A DNA stretch of 64,000 nucleotides from Bifidobacterium breve (lineage in GTDB: Bacteria > Actinomycetota > Actinomycetes > Nanopelagicales > Nanopelagicaceae), in assembly GCA_945869505.1 (NCBI GenBank), contig CAMBOZ010000001.1:1-64000 (forward strand), written 5' to 3'. The first letter of the stretch is position 1. Each line of letters starts with the position of its first letter. This document shows positions 27,099 through 35,775 of this stretch, piece by piece. Below the pieces are notes generated by a model. It did no database searches. It was not told the DNA's origin and saw nothing but the letters and a program-made list of their open reading frames with translations. A program made the translations under genes and the position numbers.

Positions 27099-27911
27099 AT
27101 GGAAATTGAATCTTCATCATTTGATCCACGTGGAATTTACTCCCCAGGCTCTGTCGCTTGGCGAATACATTCAGACCCATCAATGGCAGTTGGCGGAATT
27201 CGGGCGCTTTTGCAACAGGCGCTGCATCCAGAGGCAATGGATGGCGTAGCAAAGCACTCTAACTTCCGGGAAGACGCTTGGGGAAGATTGCAACGCACTG
27301 GAGATTATGTCTCCACAATTACTTTTGCGAGCACCGAGCAAGCATTTGCGCTAGCCGCACGAGTTAGAAAGATTCATACGTCACTCGGTCTAGATGATCC
27401 ACACTTACTTCTTTGGGTGCATATGTCTATGGTCGATTCATTTTTAGATATTGCTATTCGATCGGGGATGGAGATAGATCAATCCGAGGCTGATAAATAT
27501 GTATCTGAAATGCTCACCTTTGCTCAACTTGTCGGGGTAAGTACTGAAAAAGTTCCCACCACAGTTAGCCAAATGCAGAAGTATTTCTCTGATTTATCTC
27601 CAGAACTCCGCGCCTCTGAAGACGCTAAACGTGCTGCACTATTTTTAACCATCCCACCACTTCCAAAGGCAGTTCGCTTCGCGACTCCAGCAGCACCTGC
27701 TTGGGCATCACTTGCGCTAGTGGCAGCTAGTTCACTTCCTTCGTGGGCTCGCTCACTTTATGGCACACCACAGCTGCCGGGACAAAATTTTGCGACCGAC
27801 CTATCGCTAAAAGCAATCAGAAAAACAATAGGCGTAATTCCTGATGTGATTCTCGCACCACCAATTTATAAAGAAGCAATGAAGCGCTGGGATTTGGAGC
27901 GGGTTAAATGA
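27099..27911 (+). CDS. DUF2236 / MpaB-like oxygenase family protein
   Basis: The 270-residue product has the DUF2236 signature AWRIHSDPSMAVGGIRALLQ with ALHPEAMDGVAKHSNF early, and LLWVHMSMVDSFL in the centre, where conserved histidines of this heme-type family (latex clearing protein and MpaB relatives) occur. Substrate is unknown. An AAGGA ribosome-binding site precedes the ATG. The stop overlaps the ParA-like gene as ATGA. Confidence 0.82.
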   Translation: MEIESSSFDPRGIYSPGSVAWRIHSDPSMAVGGIRALLQQALHPEAMDGVAKHSNFREDAWGRLQRTGDYVSTITFASTEQAFALAARVRKIHTSLGLDDPHLLLWVHMSMVDSFLDIAIRSGMEIDQSEADKYVSEMLTFAQLVGVSTEKVPTTVSQMQKYFSDLSPELRASEDAKRAALFLTIPPLPKAVRFATPAAPAWASLALVAASSLPSWARSLYGTPQLPGQNFATDLSLKAIRKTIGVIPDVILAPPIYKEAMKRWDLERVK

Positions 27912-28573
27912 AAACCATCGCCATCGCTAGCCCTGCAGGGGGAGTAGGTAAAACTACATTGGCGCACGCAATTTCAGTTGCCGCCGCAGAATTTGGAAAG
28001 AAGACTCTGCTCATCGACTTGGACCCATCCGGGCCACTTACTTTTCGCCTGGGCTTTGAAAATCCTCGCTTAACGATTACAGACTTTCTTACTGGTACAT
28101 CCTTTGGCGATGAAAATCTAAATCTAACGCCCGAAAGATTTGCTTTCATACCCGCCGATTCGCGCCTAACTGCCAACTTAAATGAGGATGCGCTTTCCGT
28201 ATTTTTAAGCGCTCTTCCTGAGAACTTTGATCTTGTTGTATTAGATGTAGCTCCATCACTAACTCAGTCGCTGAAGCTAGCCCTTTCCGTGGCCGACCAT
28301 ATCTTTACGCCAGTAGATACTTCACTTCATTCCTTGCGTGCTCTTGTGCAATTGCGCGCCATAACTAACCTTGAGGTGACCGCAATTGCAATAGGTGAAG
28401 TAGACAATAAAGAGCTCGCACCGCTCTTGGATGTATCACTGATTTACTCAAATAAAATTGATGGATTTATAGGCGGAACGCTTTCGGCGCTAACTGCCGA
28501 TAAAGATGGCGAAGTAGCAGAAAGTTATAGAAGCGCTACCTATTCAATCTTGGAGATTTTAGGGCTGGAGTAA
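27908..28573 (+). CDS. ParA/MinD-like P-loop ATPase
   Basis: The 221-residue protein has a P-loop ASPAGGVGKTTLAHAISVA, a LLIDLDPSGPLT A' motif and LVVLDVAPS as Walker B. The first signature lysine of the deviant Walker A motif (KGGVGKT) is alanine here, while the P-loop lysine is kept. No ParB or parS candidate is next to it, so it is an orphan rather than the chromosomal ParA. It is co-translated with the MpaB-like gene. Confidence 0.8.
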   Translation: MKTIAIASPAGGVGKTTLAHAISVAAAEFGKKTLLIDLDPSGPLTFRLGFENPRLTITDFLTGTSFGDENLNLTPERFAFIPADSRLTANLNEDALSVFLSALPENFDLVVLDVAPSLTQSLKLALSVADHIFTPVDTSLHSLRALVQLRAITNLEVTAIAIGEVDNKELAPLLDVSLIYSNKIDGFIGGTLSALTADKDGEVAESYRSATYSILEILGLE

Positions 28574-28576
28574 ATC

Positions 28577-28598
28577 TTCTCTAAGAAGAGAACTTTTT
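28577..28598 (+). terminator. Possible intrinsic terminator after the ParA-like gene
   Basis: TTCTCT (28577-28582) and AGAGAA (28587-28592) form a 6-base-pair stem with a 4-base loop, followed by C and TTTTT. The stem is AT-rich and overlaps the end of the convergent helicase gene, so it is a moderate candidate only. Confidence 0.4.
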
Positions 28599-29909
28599 AG
28601 TGCGAGTTCGATTGCGAACTGCGCGTTCTGGTGCAGGCTTACTCTCTTTTGCTGCTGGTGCAGTTCTCTCAGGCTTTGAAGCAGGTTTTTCTTTGGAGAT
28701 TCGTCCATTAGAACCGGCTGGAATATTTAGAGTTTGATAGAGATGTTCTGAAGATGAGTATGTCTCTTCTGGCTCCCCAAGACCTAACGCCAATGCAGTA
28801 TCAATCATCTTCCATCGGGCTAAATCATCCCAATCTACGAAGGTGACTGAAATACCATCGGCTCCAGCACGCGCTGTTCGTCCAATTCGGTGGACATAGG
28901 TCTTCTCATCTTCGGGGCATTGGTAGTTAATGACGTGGGTTATGCCATCGATATCAATTCCGCGTGCAGCAACATCGGTTGCGACGAGTACATCAGATTT
29001 GCCGGCTTTGAAATCATTTAAAGCTTTTTCGCGTGCACTCTGTCCCAAATCTCCGTGGATAGAGGCTGCTCTGAAGCCACGCTCTAGAAGATCATCAGAT
29101 GTTTTCTGACAAGTGCGTTTAGTTCGGCAGAAAACAATAGTTGGCCCGCGACCATCTGCTTGCAAGATACGAGCGAGCATTTCAATTTTATCTAACGCGT
29201 GAGCACGCAGAACGTGCTGTTTAATGCGCGAAACAACCGCGCCTTCATCTTCATTATCTTGAGTTCTAATGTGAATAGGTTGATTCATAAAGCGACGCGC
29301 TAGAGCAATAATGTCTCCGGGCATAGTTGCCGAAAAGAGCATGGTTTGGGCACGGTTAGGTGTGCTGGTAAAGATTTTTTCTACATCAGGTAAGAAACCT
29401 AGATCGAGCATTTCATCTGCTTCATCTAAAACGACTCGTGAAACTTCCTTAAGCTTTAATTGACCTTGTCGGTACAGATCCAATAAGCGCCCAGGAGTTC
29501 CGACCACTATTTCTACTCCACCGGCAAGAGCTTCAATTTGTGGCTCAAATGCCCGACCACCGTAGACGGCCAAGGTGCGGATTCCGCGATTTCCAGTTAA
29601 TTCATCAATATCTTTTGTTACTTGAACGCAAAGTTCTCGCGTTGGTACAACAACTAAAACTTGTGGTAACCCTTTTGCAACAAGTGCTGACCATTCAGAA
29701 TCTAGTGGAGCAATTACGCGTTCAATTAAAGGAATACCAAAGGCAAGGGTTTTACCGGTTCCGGTCTTAGCTTGACCAATAACATCGCCATCGCCTAAAG
29801 CAATAGGTAAAACCATCTCTTGAATTGGGAAAGGAGAGATAAAACCATGTTCTGCCAGCGCCGCTTGAGTTTCCGGGCGAAGGGGAAGATCTGCGAAAGT
29901 TATTGACAC
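28581..29909 (-). CDS. DEAD-box RNA helicase (RhlE-like)
   Basis: The 442-residue helicase has the Q motif (FISPFPIQ), AKTGTGKT, PTRELC, TPGRLLD, DEAD, SAT, and HRIGRTARAG in order, followed by a basic Lys/Pro/Ala/Arg-rich tail for RNA binding. I use GTG 29909, one base after the DUF3107 stop, giving VSITFADLPLRPETQ; the longer reading adds 37 unrelated residues from the DUF3107 gene. The arrangement helicase/DUF3107/TetR/moeZ matches mycobacterial Rv3206c-Rv3211. Confidence 0.92.
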   Translation of the reverse strand: MSITFADLPLRPETQAALAEHGFISPFPIQEMVLPIALGDGDVIGQAKTGTGKTLAFGIPLIERVIAPLDSEWSALVAKGLPQVLVVVPTRELCVQVTKDIDELTGNRGIRTLAVYGGRAFEPQIEALAGGVEIVVGTPGRLLDLYRQGQLKLKEVSRVVLDEADEMLDLGFLPDVEKIFTSTPNRAQTMLFSATMPGDIIALARRFMNQPIHIRTQDNEDEGAVVSRIKQHVLRAHALDKIEMLARILQADGRGPTIVFCRTKRTCQKTSDDLLERGFRAASIHGDLGQSAREKALNDFKAGKSDVLVATDVAARGIDIDGITHVINYQCPEDEKTYVHRIGRTARAGADGISVTFVDWDDLARWKMIDTALALGLGEPEETYSSSEHLYQTLNIPAGSNGRISKEKPASKPERTAPAAKESKPAPERAVRNRTRTKKFSS

Positions 29910-29910
29910 C

Positions 29911-30168
29911 TTAAACTGCGCCGAAACCAACGCGGCGGTCGGCTGCGACACCAATGTCGACGAAGCCAATCTTCTCTGCCGCGACAATAATTTCGTGGCC
30001 ACGAATATCTTGCAATGCAAGCGTGGTCTTGGCAGCGATTGCAGCCGCTACCGCTGATTTAACGTCAGCGACTGATGAATTGGTCTCGAAAACTAACTCA
30101 CCGGAGATATTGGTTATTGCGATGCGGACATGGGTACTTTGTGCGGCATCAGATTTCTTTGTGCTCAT
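29911..30168 (-). CDS. DUF3107 family protein
   Basis: The 85-residue product has the family core HVRIAITNISGELVFETNSS and ends AADRRVGFGAV. Members are small actinobacterial ATP-binding-like proteins with an unassigned role (TB9.4 in mycobacteria). The helicase starts one base after its stop. The ATG at 30168 follows TAGGAT by six bases, so the mRNA is probably leaderless. Confidence 0.88.
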   Translation of the reverse strand: MSTKKSDAAQSTHVRIAITNISGELVFETNSSVADVKSAVAAAIAAKTTLALQDIRGHEIIVAAEKIGFVDIGVAADRRVGFGAV

Positions 30169-30174
30169 GTTCCT

Positions 30175-30180
30175 ATCCTA
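30175..30180 (-). promoter_or_regulatory. -10 element for leaderless DUF3107 gene
   Basis: TAGGAT on the minus strand ends six bases before the ATG at 30168. The helicase gene probably shares this transcript. Confidence 0.5.
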
Positions 30181-30232
30181 TCGGCAAAAGCCACCGTTGG
30201 ATTCTCGAAATTAACGCTTAGAAAAGTTGGAG

Positions 30233-30862
30233 TTATTGACTCTCTGAAAGTGGGAAGCCAGATATACCTCGCCACATTAAGTTCTCAACTAATTCAACAG
30301 CTTGTTGGCGAGATAGTTTGCTATCGCGATCTAACCAGTGGCGGGCAGTTACTTGTGTGTAACCAATCAATCCGACGCCGAGCATCATGGCAACTTCCTT
30401 AGGCAACCCAGTGTCATTGGAAATAATTGCACTAACCGCTGCGGCACAATCGTAAGTCATACGATTTAACCTTTCGCGAACTTGTGGCTCAACGTTCATA
30501 TCGCTCTCAAAAAGTAAGCGGAAAGCTTCGCCTTCATTTTCAATAAAAGCAAAATAAGCAACTACCGTAGCGTGGACACGCTTTTCGTTATCTGGTGTTG
30601 AGGATATTGCTTTCTGTAATTCGAAAACTAAAGAGTCGATATGCAAATCAAGAACAGCTAAGTAAAGATCGAGTTTGGAGGGAAAGTGTTGGTATAGAAC
30701 TGGCTTACTTACATTAGCCCGATCTGCAATTTCATCCATAGCGGCTGAGTGATAACCGGCGGCTGTAAAGACTTCTAGGGCTGCGCTCAGTAAAATTGCG
30801 CGGCGCTCATCGCGAGGTAAGCGCGCCTTGTCGCCTTTTGGGTTGGCATCTAAAGTAGTCAT
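30233..30862 (-). CDS. TetR family transcriptional regulator
   Basis: The 209-residue product has an N-terminal TetR helix-turn-helix (about 17-64: RRAILLSAALEVFTAAGYHS, then ISxRANVSKPVLYQHFPSK-like IADRANVSKPVLYQHFPSKL) and an alpha-helical ligand domain. It is the counterpart of Rv3208, next to DUF3107 and divergent from moeZ. The ligand is unknown. The start follows TACGAT by 7 bases; self-regulation from the 120-base divergent region is plausible. Confidence 0.9.
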   Translation of the reverse strand: MTTLDANPKGDKARLPRDERRAILLSAALEVFTAAGYHSAAMDEIADRANVSKPVLYQHFPSKLDLYLAVLDLHIDSLVFELQKAISSTPDNEKRVHATVVAYFAFIENEGEAFRLLFESDMNVEPQVRERLNRMTYDCAAAVSAIISNDTGLPKEVAMMLGVGLIGYTQVTARHWLDRDSKLSRQQAVELVENLMWRGISGFPLSESQ

Positions 30863-30869
30863 TGCGCAT

Positions 30870-30875
30870 ATCGTA
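30870..30875 (-). promoter_or_regulatory. -10 element for leaderless tetR gene
   Basis: TACGAT on the minus strand ends seven bases before the ATG at 30862. Confidence 0.5.
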
Positions 30876-30982
30876 GAGGTATTACTCGCAATAATGAAAG
30901 ATCAATTGCAGATGAGAACCATTCGCAGCCTCAAGTAATTATCAAATTGGCGCACATTCGATGGCTACGGCAGAATAGCGCT

Positions 30983-32179
30983 ATGACAAGTTCACCCAAT
31001 AAACCTCCGGCGCTAGTTTCACCAGGACCTGCGCTTACAGTCGATGAGGTTCGTCGTTACAGCCGTCACTTGATTATTCCTGATGTGGCAATGGCAGGAC
31101 AACAGCGTTTGATGAATGCGAAAGTATTATGTGTAGGAGCAGGTGGATTAGGTTCTCCTGCACTGATGTATTTGGCAGCAGCCGGTGTGGGAGCGATTGG
31201 CATTGCGGAATTTGATACCGTCGATGAATCTAATTTGCAGCGTCAGATTATTCATGGACAAAGCGACATCGGCAAAAGCAAAGCGCAATCAGCAAAAGAG
31301 AAAATTTCTGAAATAAATCCTTATGTACAAGTTATTACTCACGAAGTTCGCCTGGATAATTCAAATGTTAAAGAGATATTTTCTCAATATGACATCATCG
31401 TTGACGGAACCGATAACTTTGCTACGCGGTATTTAGTCAATGACGCCTGCGTTTTACTTAAGAAACCATACGTATGGGGATCTATCTACCGCTTTGATGG
31501 ACAAGCCAGCGTTTTCTGGGCCGAATACGGACCTTGTTATCGCTGCCTTTACCCGGAACCACCACCTCCCGGAATGGTTCCAAGTTGTGCCGAAGGCGGT
31601 GTTCTTGGAGTTCTCTGCGCGACTATCGGTTCAATTCAAACTACTGAGGCTATAAAAGTCATTACAGGTGTTGGCGAACCAATGATTGGCTCACTAATGA
31701 TTTATGACGCGCTGGAAATGTCATTTAGAAAGATCAAAGTTCGCAAAGATCCAAACTGTCCGCTCTGTGGTGATAACCCAACCCAATCAGATCTACTTCC
31801 AGATTATGATGCTTTTTGCGGAGTTCTTTCTGATGCCGCTGAAGTTGCGGTTAAGGATTCAACTATTTCAGTCACCGAACTTGCAGACAAAATTGGCGCT
31901 AATGATGACTTCTATCTGGTTGATGTTCGCGAGCCAAGCGAATTTGAAATCGTTCGCATACCCGGATCTCATTTAATTCCAAAGCAAGGTTTTCTGGACG
32001 GAACCGTTCTGGCAACCTTGCCGCAAGATAAGCCAATCATCTTGCACTGTAAGAGTGGCGTTCGCTCTGCTGAGTGTTTGGCAATCCTTAAAGGCGCCGG
32101 ATTCGCTGATGCGACGCACGTTGCAGGTGGGGTTATTGCCTGGGCTAAGCAAATAGATAAGTCGCTGCCAGTTTACTGA
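30983..32179 (+). CDS. moeZ: Adenylyltransferase/sulfurtransferase MoeZ (E1-like plus rhodanese)
   Basis: The 398-residue product joins an E1-like adenylating domain (VLCVGAGGLGSPALMYLAAAG, zinc ligands CYRC and CPLC) to a C-terminal rhodanese domain (DVREPSEFEI, active-site cysteine in HCKSGVRS). MoeZ activates and thiolates small ubiquitin-like carriers such as MoaD, ThiS and CysO for cofactor or cysteine synthesis. I use ATG 30983; the upstream in-frame stretch to 30947 lacks family similarity. Confidence 0.92.
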   Translation: MTSSPNKPPALVSPGPALTVDEVRRYSRHLIIPDVAMAGQQRLMNAKVLCVGAGGLGSPALMYLAAAGVGAIGIAEFDTVDESNLQRQIIHGQSDIGKSKAQSAKEKISEINPYVQVITHEVRLDNSNVKEIFSQYDIIVDGTDNFATRYLVNDACVLLKKPYVWGSIYRFDGQASVFWAEYGPCYRCLYPEPPPPGMVPSCAEGGVLGVLCATIGSIQTTEAIKVITGVGEPMIGSLMIYDALEMSFRKIKVRKDPNCPLCGDNPTQSDLLPDYDAFCGVLSDAAEVAVKDSTISVTELADKIGANDDFYLVDVREPSEFEIVRIPGSHLIPKQGFLDGTVLATLPQDKPIILHCKSGVRSAECLAILKGAGFADATHVAGGVIAWAKQIDKSLPVY

Positions 32180-33045
32180 TGCTCGACTCTTACATTGGTT
32201 ATCGCGTTCTTTTAGTACACGCACATCCAGATGACGAGACTATAAATAACGGTGCGACCATGGCGCTCTATGCATCACTCGGTGCGCAAGTAACGCTAAT
32301 AACCTGTACTCGCGGTGAAGAGGGAGAAATTCTCACTCCAGAATTAATCCATCTTGCTAGTTCCGATACAGATTCTTTAGGTGAACACCGCGAAAGTGAA
32401 CTCGCAAATGCTATGGAAGCGCTAGGAGTAAGTGATTTTCGTTTCTTGGCTGAAGGTGAAAGAAAGTATCGCGATAGCGGAATGATGGGAACCGAACCCA
32501 ATAATCGTCCTGATGTATTTTGGCAGGCTGATCTTGAAGAAGCTTCGGATTATTTAGTGAAAGTTATTGAAGAGGTGAAACCTCACGTTTTGATTACCTA
32601 TGATGAAATCGGGGGATACGGGCACCCGGATCACATCCAAGCCCATCGTGTCGCGATGCGGGCGAGTGAAAAATCTAATTGGCAGATACAGAAAATTTAT
32701 TGGAACACAATGCCTAAATCCGTTCTTGCAGAAAGCATGGCCAAGATGAAAGAGTTGGGATCTGATTTCTTTGGAGCAGATAACGTTGATGACCTGCCTT
32801 TTGCTAAGGAAGATTCCTTTGTAACAACTCTGATTGATGGAAACTCACACGTTGAGGCCAAGATGGCGGCAATGAAGGCGCACCACACGCAGATATCACT
32901 TGATGGACCATTTTTTGCGCTTTCAAATAATCTAGGTTTACAAGTTTGGGGCCACGAGTATTACACCTTGGTTAAAGGGGAAAAGAGCGCACCATTTGAT
33001 GCGAACGAGCGCGAATCAGATTTATTCTCAGGAGTTAATCTCTAA
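32179..33045 (+). CDS. mshB: LmbE-type deacetylase, MshB (mycothiol biosynthesis)
   Basis: MshB removes the acetyl group from GlcNAc-inositol, giving the substrate for cysteine ligation in mycothiol synthesis. The 288-residue protein has the zinc motif VHAHPDDETINNGATMALYA, the third ligand region GGYGHPDHIQAHR, and TCTRGEEGEILTPEL and RDSGMMGTEPN, which are MshB rather than generic LmbE features. The paralogue Mca (conjugate amidase) is the main alternative. The start overlaps the moeZ stop (TGATG). Confidence 0.85.
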   Translation: MLDSYIGYRVLLVHAHPDDETINNGATMALYASLGAQVTLITCTRGEEGEILTPELIHLASSDTDSLGEHRESELANAMEALGVSDFRFLAEGERKYRDSGMMGTEPNNRPDVFWQADLEEASDYLVKVIEEVKPHVLITYDEIGGYGHPDHIQAHRVAMRASEKSNWQIQKIYWNTMPKSVLAESMAKMKELGSDFFGADNVDDLPFAKEDSFVTTLIDGNSHVEAKMAAMKAHHTQISLDGPFFALSNNLGLQVWGHEYYTLVKGEKSAPFDANERESDLFSGVNL

Positions 33046-33360
33046 ATGAAATTAATTAGTGCTTTCGCAGTAGGAATAGCCTCTGGAGTAGCCGCAATTT
33101 TTCTTCACCACTTTGCCCCGCCATTTGGAATTTCCGTTGCCATCGCCGGCACTTTCGTTGCCATATGGGCGGTCGGTCGCACTTTTGGGAAACGTATTTA
33201 TAAGTTGGTAGCGGCAGCATCTTGGATCGCTATCTTTTGGCGTGGAGCTTCTCTTGGCGTTGGGAATGAGCTATTCATTCAGGGAGATAGGTTGGGAAAT
33301 ATTTTTTTACTTGGTTCAGTTATAGCGCTAATTCTTGCTGTGGCGCTTCCAGCTAATTAA
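33046..33360 (+). CDS. Small integral membrane protein downstream of mshB
   Basis: The 104-residue protein has about four hydrophobic helices and few charged residues; I do not recognise a named domain. It starts on the base after the mshB stop, in the same place as the membrane protein Rv1171 next to mycobacterial mshB. The stop overlaps the convergent CysRS-like gene by four bases. A link to mycothiol is only positional. Confidence 0.65.
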   Translation: MKLISAFAVGIASGVAAIFLHHFAPPFGISVAIAGTFVAIWAVGRTFGKRIYKLVAAASWIAIFWRGASLGVGNELFIQGDRLGNIFLLGSVIALILAVALPAN

Positions 33361-34718
33361 CTCCAGCTCCAACTCTGACCGTCTGGGCCATCGTTTATTG
33401 CAATCCCATCTTCGGCTAACAAATCGCGAAGGCGATCACTTTCTTTCCAATTCTTATCTGACCTGGCTTGCGCACGTTTTTGCAATAACCCTTCCTGGTC
33501 AGGGCTGAGTGCACGCACTTCAAGTTTTCGATTCAGATCCAAACCAAGCAGAGAGTCTGCATAAAGAAATATTGCGCGCTTTACATTATTGGGGACAGAA
33601 GCGTCCTTTTCTATCGCACGCAATCTTAATAAAACACGAGGCGTATCTATATCTCTTTCGATGGCGCTAAGAATCTCGCGATCTTCCAAACGCTTATCAT
33701 CATCTCCCCAAGTTGCCATATTGGTGCGCCAGCGTTTTAGCGTTGAGTCAGCCGCTTCCAATCCCGCCCAGGTTAAATCCATCTGAGATCGGTATCGATT
33801 TTCAAGCAGTGAAAGACGTAAAGCAAGAGTATCTAGGCCCCGGTCGATTAAGTGTTGTACTAGAACAACATTGCCAGCGCTTTTAGACATCTTGCGTCCT
33901 TCAAATAGTAGGTGTTCTCCGTGCACCCAGAGCTTTACCGCTTCATGACCAATAATGGAATTTGATTGTGCTCGTTCATTTTCATGGTGTGGAAAACGCA
34001 GATCAATTCCACCAACGTGCAGATCAATTCGCTTCTCCAATAAATCTAGTGACATAGCAGTACATTCAATATGCCAACCTGGGAATCCTTTACCCCAGGG
34101 TGAATCCCAAACCATTTCAGTGCGATTACCAGCAGATTTCCAGAGCGCCCAATCTGCATGGAAGCGTTTATCACCTTCATCGCTGTATTCATAACGATGA
34201 CCCGGTTTGAGTGAATCTAATTTGTTTCCACTTATTGCACCGTAACTTTGAAAAGATCGTGCATCAAAATAGACCGAACCAAGATCTGTTGCATAGGCAT
34301 GTCCACCCGAGATCAATTCGGCGATAGTTTGCAACATTAAATCAATAGTTTCACTCGCCCGCGGATAGGAATCTGCCGGCAGGATATTGATTTTTGCTAA
34401 ATCTTGGTGAAATTTCTCTTCATATTTTCGCGCTATCTCAAAGGGATCTCGCTTTTCTAATTGTGCCTGCTGCAACAATTTATCTTCGCTTTGGAAATCT
34501 TCCGACATATGACCGACATCTGTGATGTTCTGAATCAATCTGACCTGTCGTCCGTCAAGCTTTAAAGCGCGAACAATTAGATCAGCCAGTAAAAAGGTAC
34601 GTAAATTACCGACGTGTGCGTCGCGGTAAACAGTTGGACCACAGCAGTAGACATTTATCGTGTCTTCAGCAGTAACTTCACTTAGCCCACGAGTTAATGT
34701 GTCATAGATTGTGATCAT
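33357..34718 (-). CDS. Cysteinyl-tRNA synthetase family protein (CysRS or MshC)
   Basis: The 453-residue class I synthetase-like protein has the cysteine-binding zinc ligands (Cys26, Cys219 in GWHIECTAM, His244 in RFPHHENE), the HIGH-like AHVGN (34-38) and KMSKSAGN (276-283). A C-terminal RSDKNWKESDRLRDLLAEDG and the final DGPDGQSW match true CysRS more than the shorter MshC. An unusual NITDVGHMSEDFQSEDKL replaces the common DIDDKI stretch. It is translationally coupled to a GNAT gene and faces mshB. CysRS is the first choice; mycothiol ligase is possible. Confidence 0.8.
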   Translation of the reverse strand: MITIYDTLTRGLSEVTAEDTINVYCCGPTVYRDAHVGNLRTFLLADLIVRALKLDGRQVRLIQNITDVGHMSEDFQSEDKLLQQAQLEKRDPFEIARKYEEKFHQDLAKINILPADSYPRASETIDLMLQTIAELISGGHAYATDLGSVYFDARSFQSYGAISGNKLDSLKPGHRYEYSDEGDKRFHADWALWKSAGNRTEMVWDSPWGKGFPGWHIECTAMSLDLLEKRIDLHVGGIDLRFPHHENERAQSNSIIGHEAVKLWVHGEHLLFEGRKMSKSAGNVVLVQHLIDRGLDTLALRLSLLENRYRSQMDLTWAGLEAADSTLKRWRTNMATWGDDDKRLEDREILSAIERDIDTPRVLLRLRAIEKDASVPNNVKRAIFLYADSLLGLDLNRKLEVRALSPDQEGLLQKRAQARSDKNWKESDRLRDLLAEDGIAINDGPDGQSWSWS

Positions 34719-35677
34719 AATTTATCTGAATTCTTGGCCAAGATGCGATAGACAAATTTGTGGTGAATCGTAAAACCCATAGATTGGTAGAGCGCGAGAG
34801 CTGCGCCATTTTCATTATCTACCTGTAATGAAACTTTTGTAGCCCCATCACTGACCGCAGCGGATAACAAGTTGTTCATTAAAATCTTTGCAACACCTTT
34901 ACCTCGAAAAGAAGGATTTACAAATAATCTAGTAACGATCGACCAACTACCGAAGGTGGCAATTCGGCCTACCGCAATAACTTGCTCACCAATTTTAATT
35001 GCCCCATACCTTGCGGGATATCTTCGCATTATTTTTTCAAGTGGCTGATCAGAATTTATCTCTAACCACTCCTTGGAAGGGTAGTCCAAAATTTCAATGA
35101 AAAATTGCGGATCGCTCGATGCTTCTATCGCGCCTATATCTCTAATCAAGAAATTCGCATCTATCTTTATATTCCAACCATTCTGCTCTAAATACCTATC
35201 CAATTCATCGAATATCGGCAGAGGGATACTAAAGGTTGGCTTTAATTTATTTTCACGGTAGATATTTGTTATTTCATCGACTGCGGAAGCAAGATCGATC
35301 GGTGGTTCACCAATCGGCAAAACTGAGTTAGCGCGCATACTAAATCCATCAGAGATTCGAAGCCGCCATTTTCCATAATCCACAATTTCTTGTGCAGGCC
35401 ATGTTAGGTCTGAGAGTTTTTCTAACTCAAAAATTCTTTGCGAAAGCGGTGCGCCTTTACCAGCCAAATCAGGTAGCGGTTTAATCTCGCGCCAAATTGC
35501 GATCTCATCCGGTGAAAAGGTGATCGTCTTAGATTTAGAGGTAATCAACTCGCGTTCGCTCTGCAGAATTCCGACAATATCCCGATATCCACCGCTTGGA
35601 TCATGCAGGCGAATAGTGACGCGTTTGCCGATCGCCCCAAGTAGTGATGGCACAGTTTTTTGGGCCGCCTCGGTCAT
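34715..35677 (-). CDS. GNAT family N-acetyltransferase with N-terminal SH3-like domain
   Basis: The 320-residue protein has an N-terminal beta-rich module (about 14-65, KRVTIRLHDPSGGYRDIVGI) and a C-terminal GNAT fold with the acetyl-CoA loop RLFVNPSFRGKGVAKILMNN and the end NGAALALYQSMGFTIHHKFV. This resembles the actinobacterial Rv0428c-like architecture. It is coupled by ATGA to the CysRS-like gene. The mycothiol synthase MshD is also a GNAT protein but normally has two GNAT domains, so an MshD role is only a hypothesis. Confidence 0.8.
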   Translation of the reverse strand: MTEAAQKTVPSLLGAIGKRVTIRLHDPSGGYRDIVGILQSERELITSKSKTITFSPDEIAIWREIKPLPDLAGKGAPLSQRIFELEKLSDLTWPAQEIVDYGKWRLRISDGFSMRANSVLPIGEPPIDLASAVDEITNIYRENKLKPTFSIPLPIFDELDRYLEQNGWNIKIDANFLIRDIGAIEASSDPQFFIEILDYPSKEWLEINSDQPLEKIMRRYPARYGAIKIGEQVIAVGRIATFGSWSIVTRLFVNPSFRGKGVAKILMNNLLSAAVSDGATKVSLQVDNENGAALALYQSMGFTIHHKFVYRILAKNSDKL

Positions 35678-35683
35678 GTTGAT

Positions 35684-35689
35684 ACTTTA
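35684..35689 (-). promoter_or_regulatory. -10 element for leaderless GNAT/CysRS-like operon
   Basis: TAAAGT on the minus strand ends six bases before the ATG at 35677. Confidence 0.5.
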
Positions 35690-35715
35690 ATCGGGCAACC
35701 TCGCCTGCGCATGGT

Positions 35716-35721
35716 TAGAAT
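35716..35721 (+). promoter_or_regulatory. Candidate -10 element of the ferredoxin gene
   Basis: TAGAAT lies about 55 bases before the ferredoxin GTG, giving a leadered mRNA. No convincing -35 is visible 17 bases upstream. Confidence 0.4.
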
Positions 35722-35775
35722 AAGCGGCATCGTGAGGTGCGCCCTTCGAGCGCTATCAAATTTGGAGGTTAGCTC

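Noticed and set aside
27908..28573. Chromosome partition ParA
   Set aside because: No ParB gene or parS-like repeats nearby and the signature lysine is replaced; treated as an orphan MinD/ParA-type ATPase.
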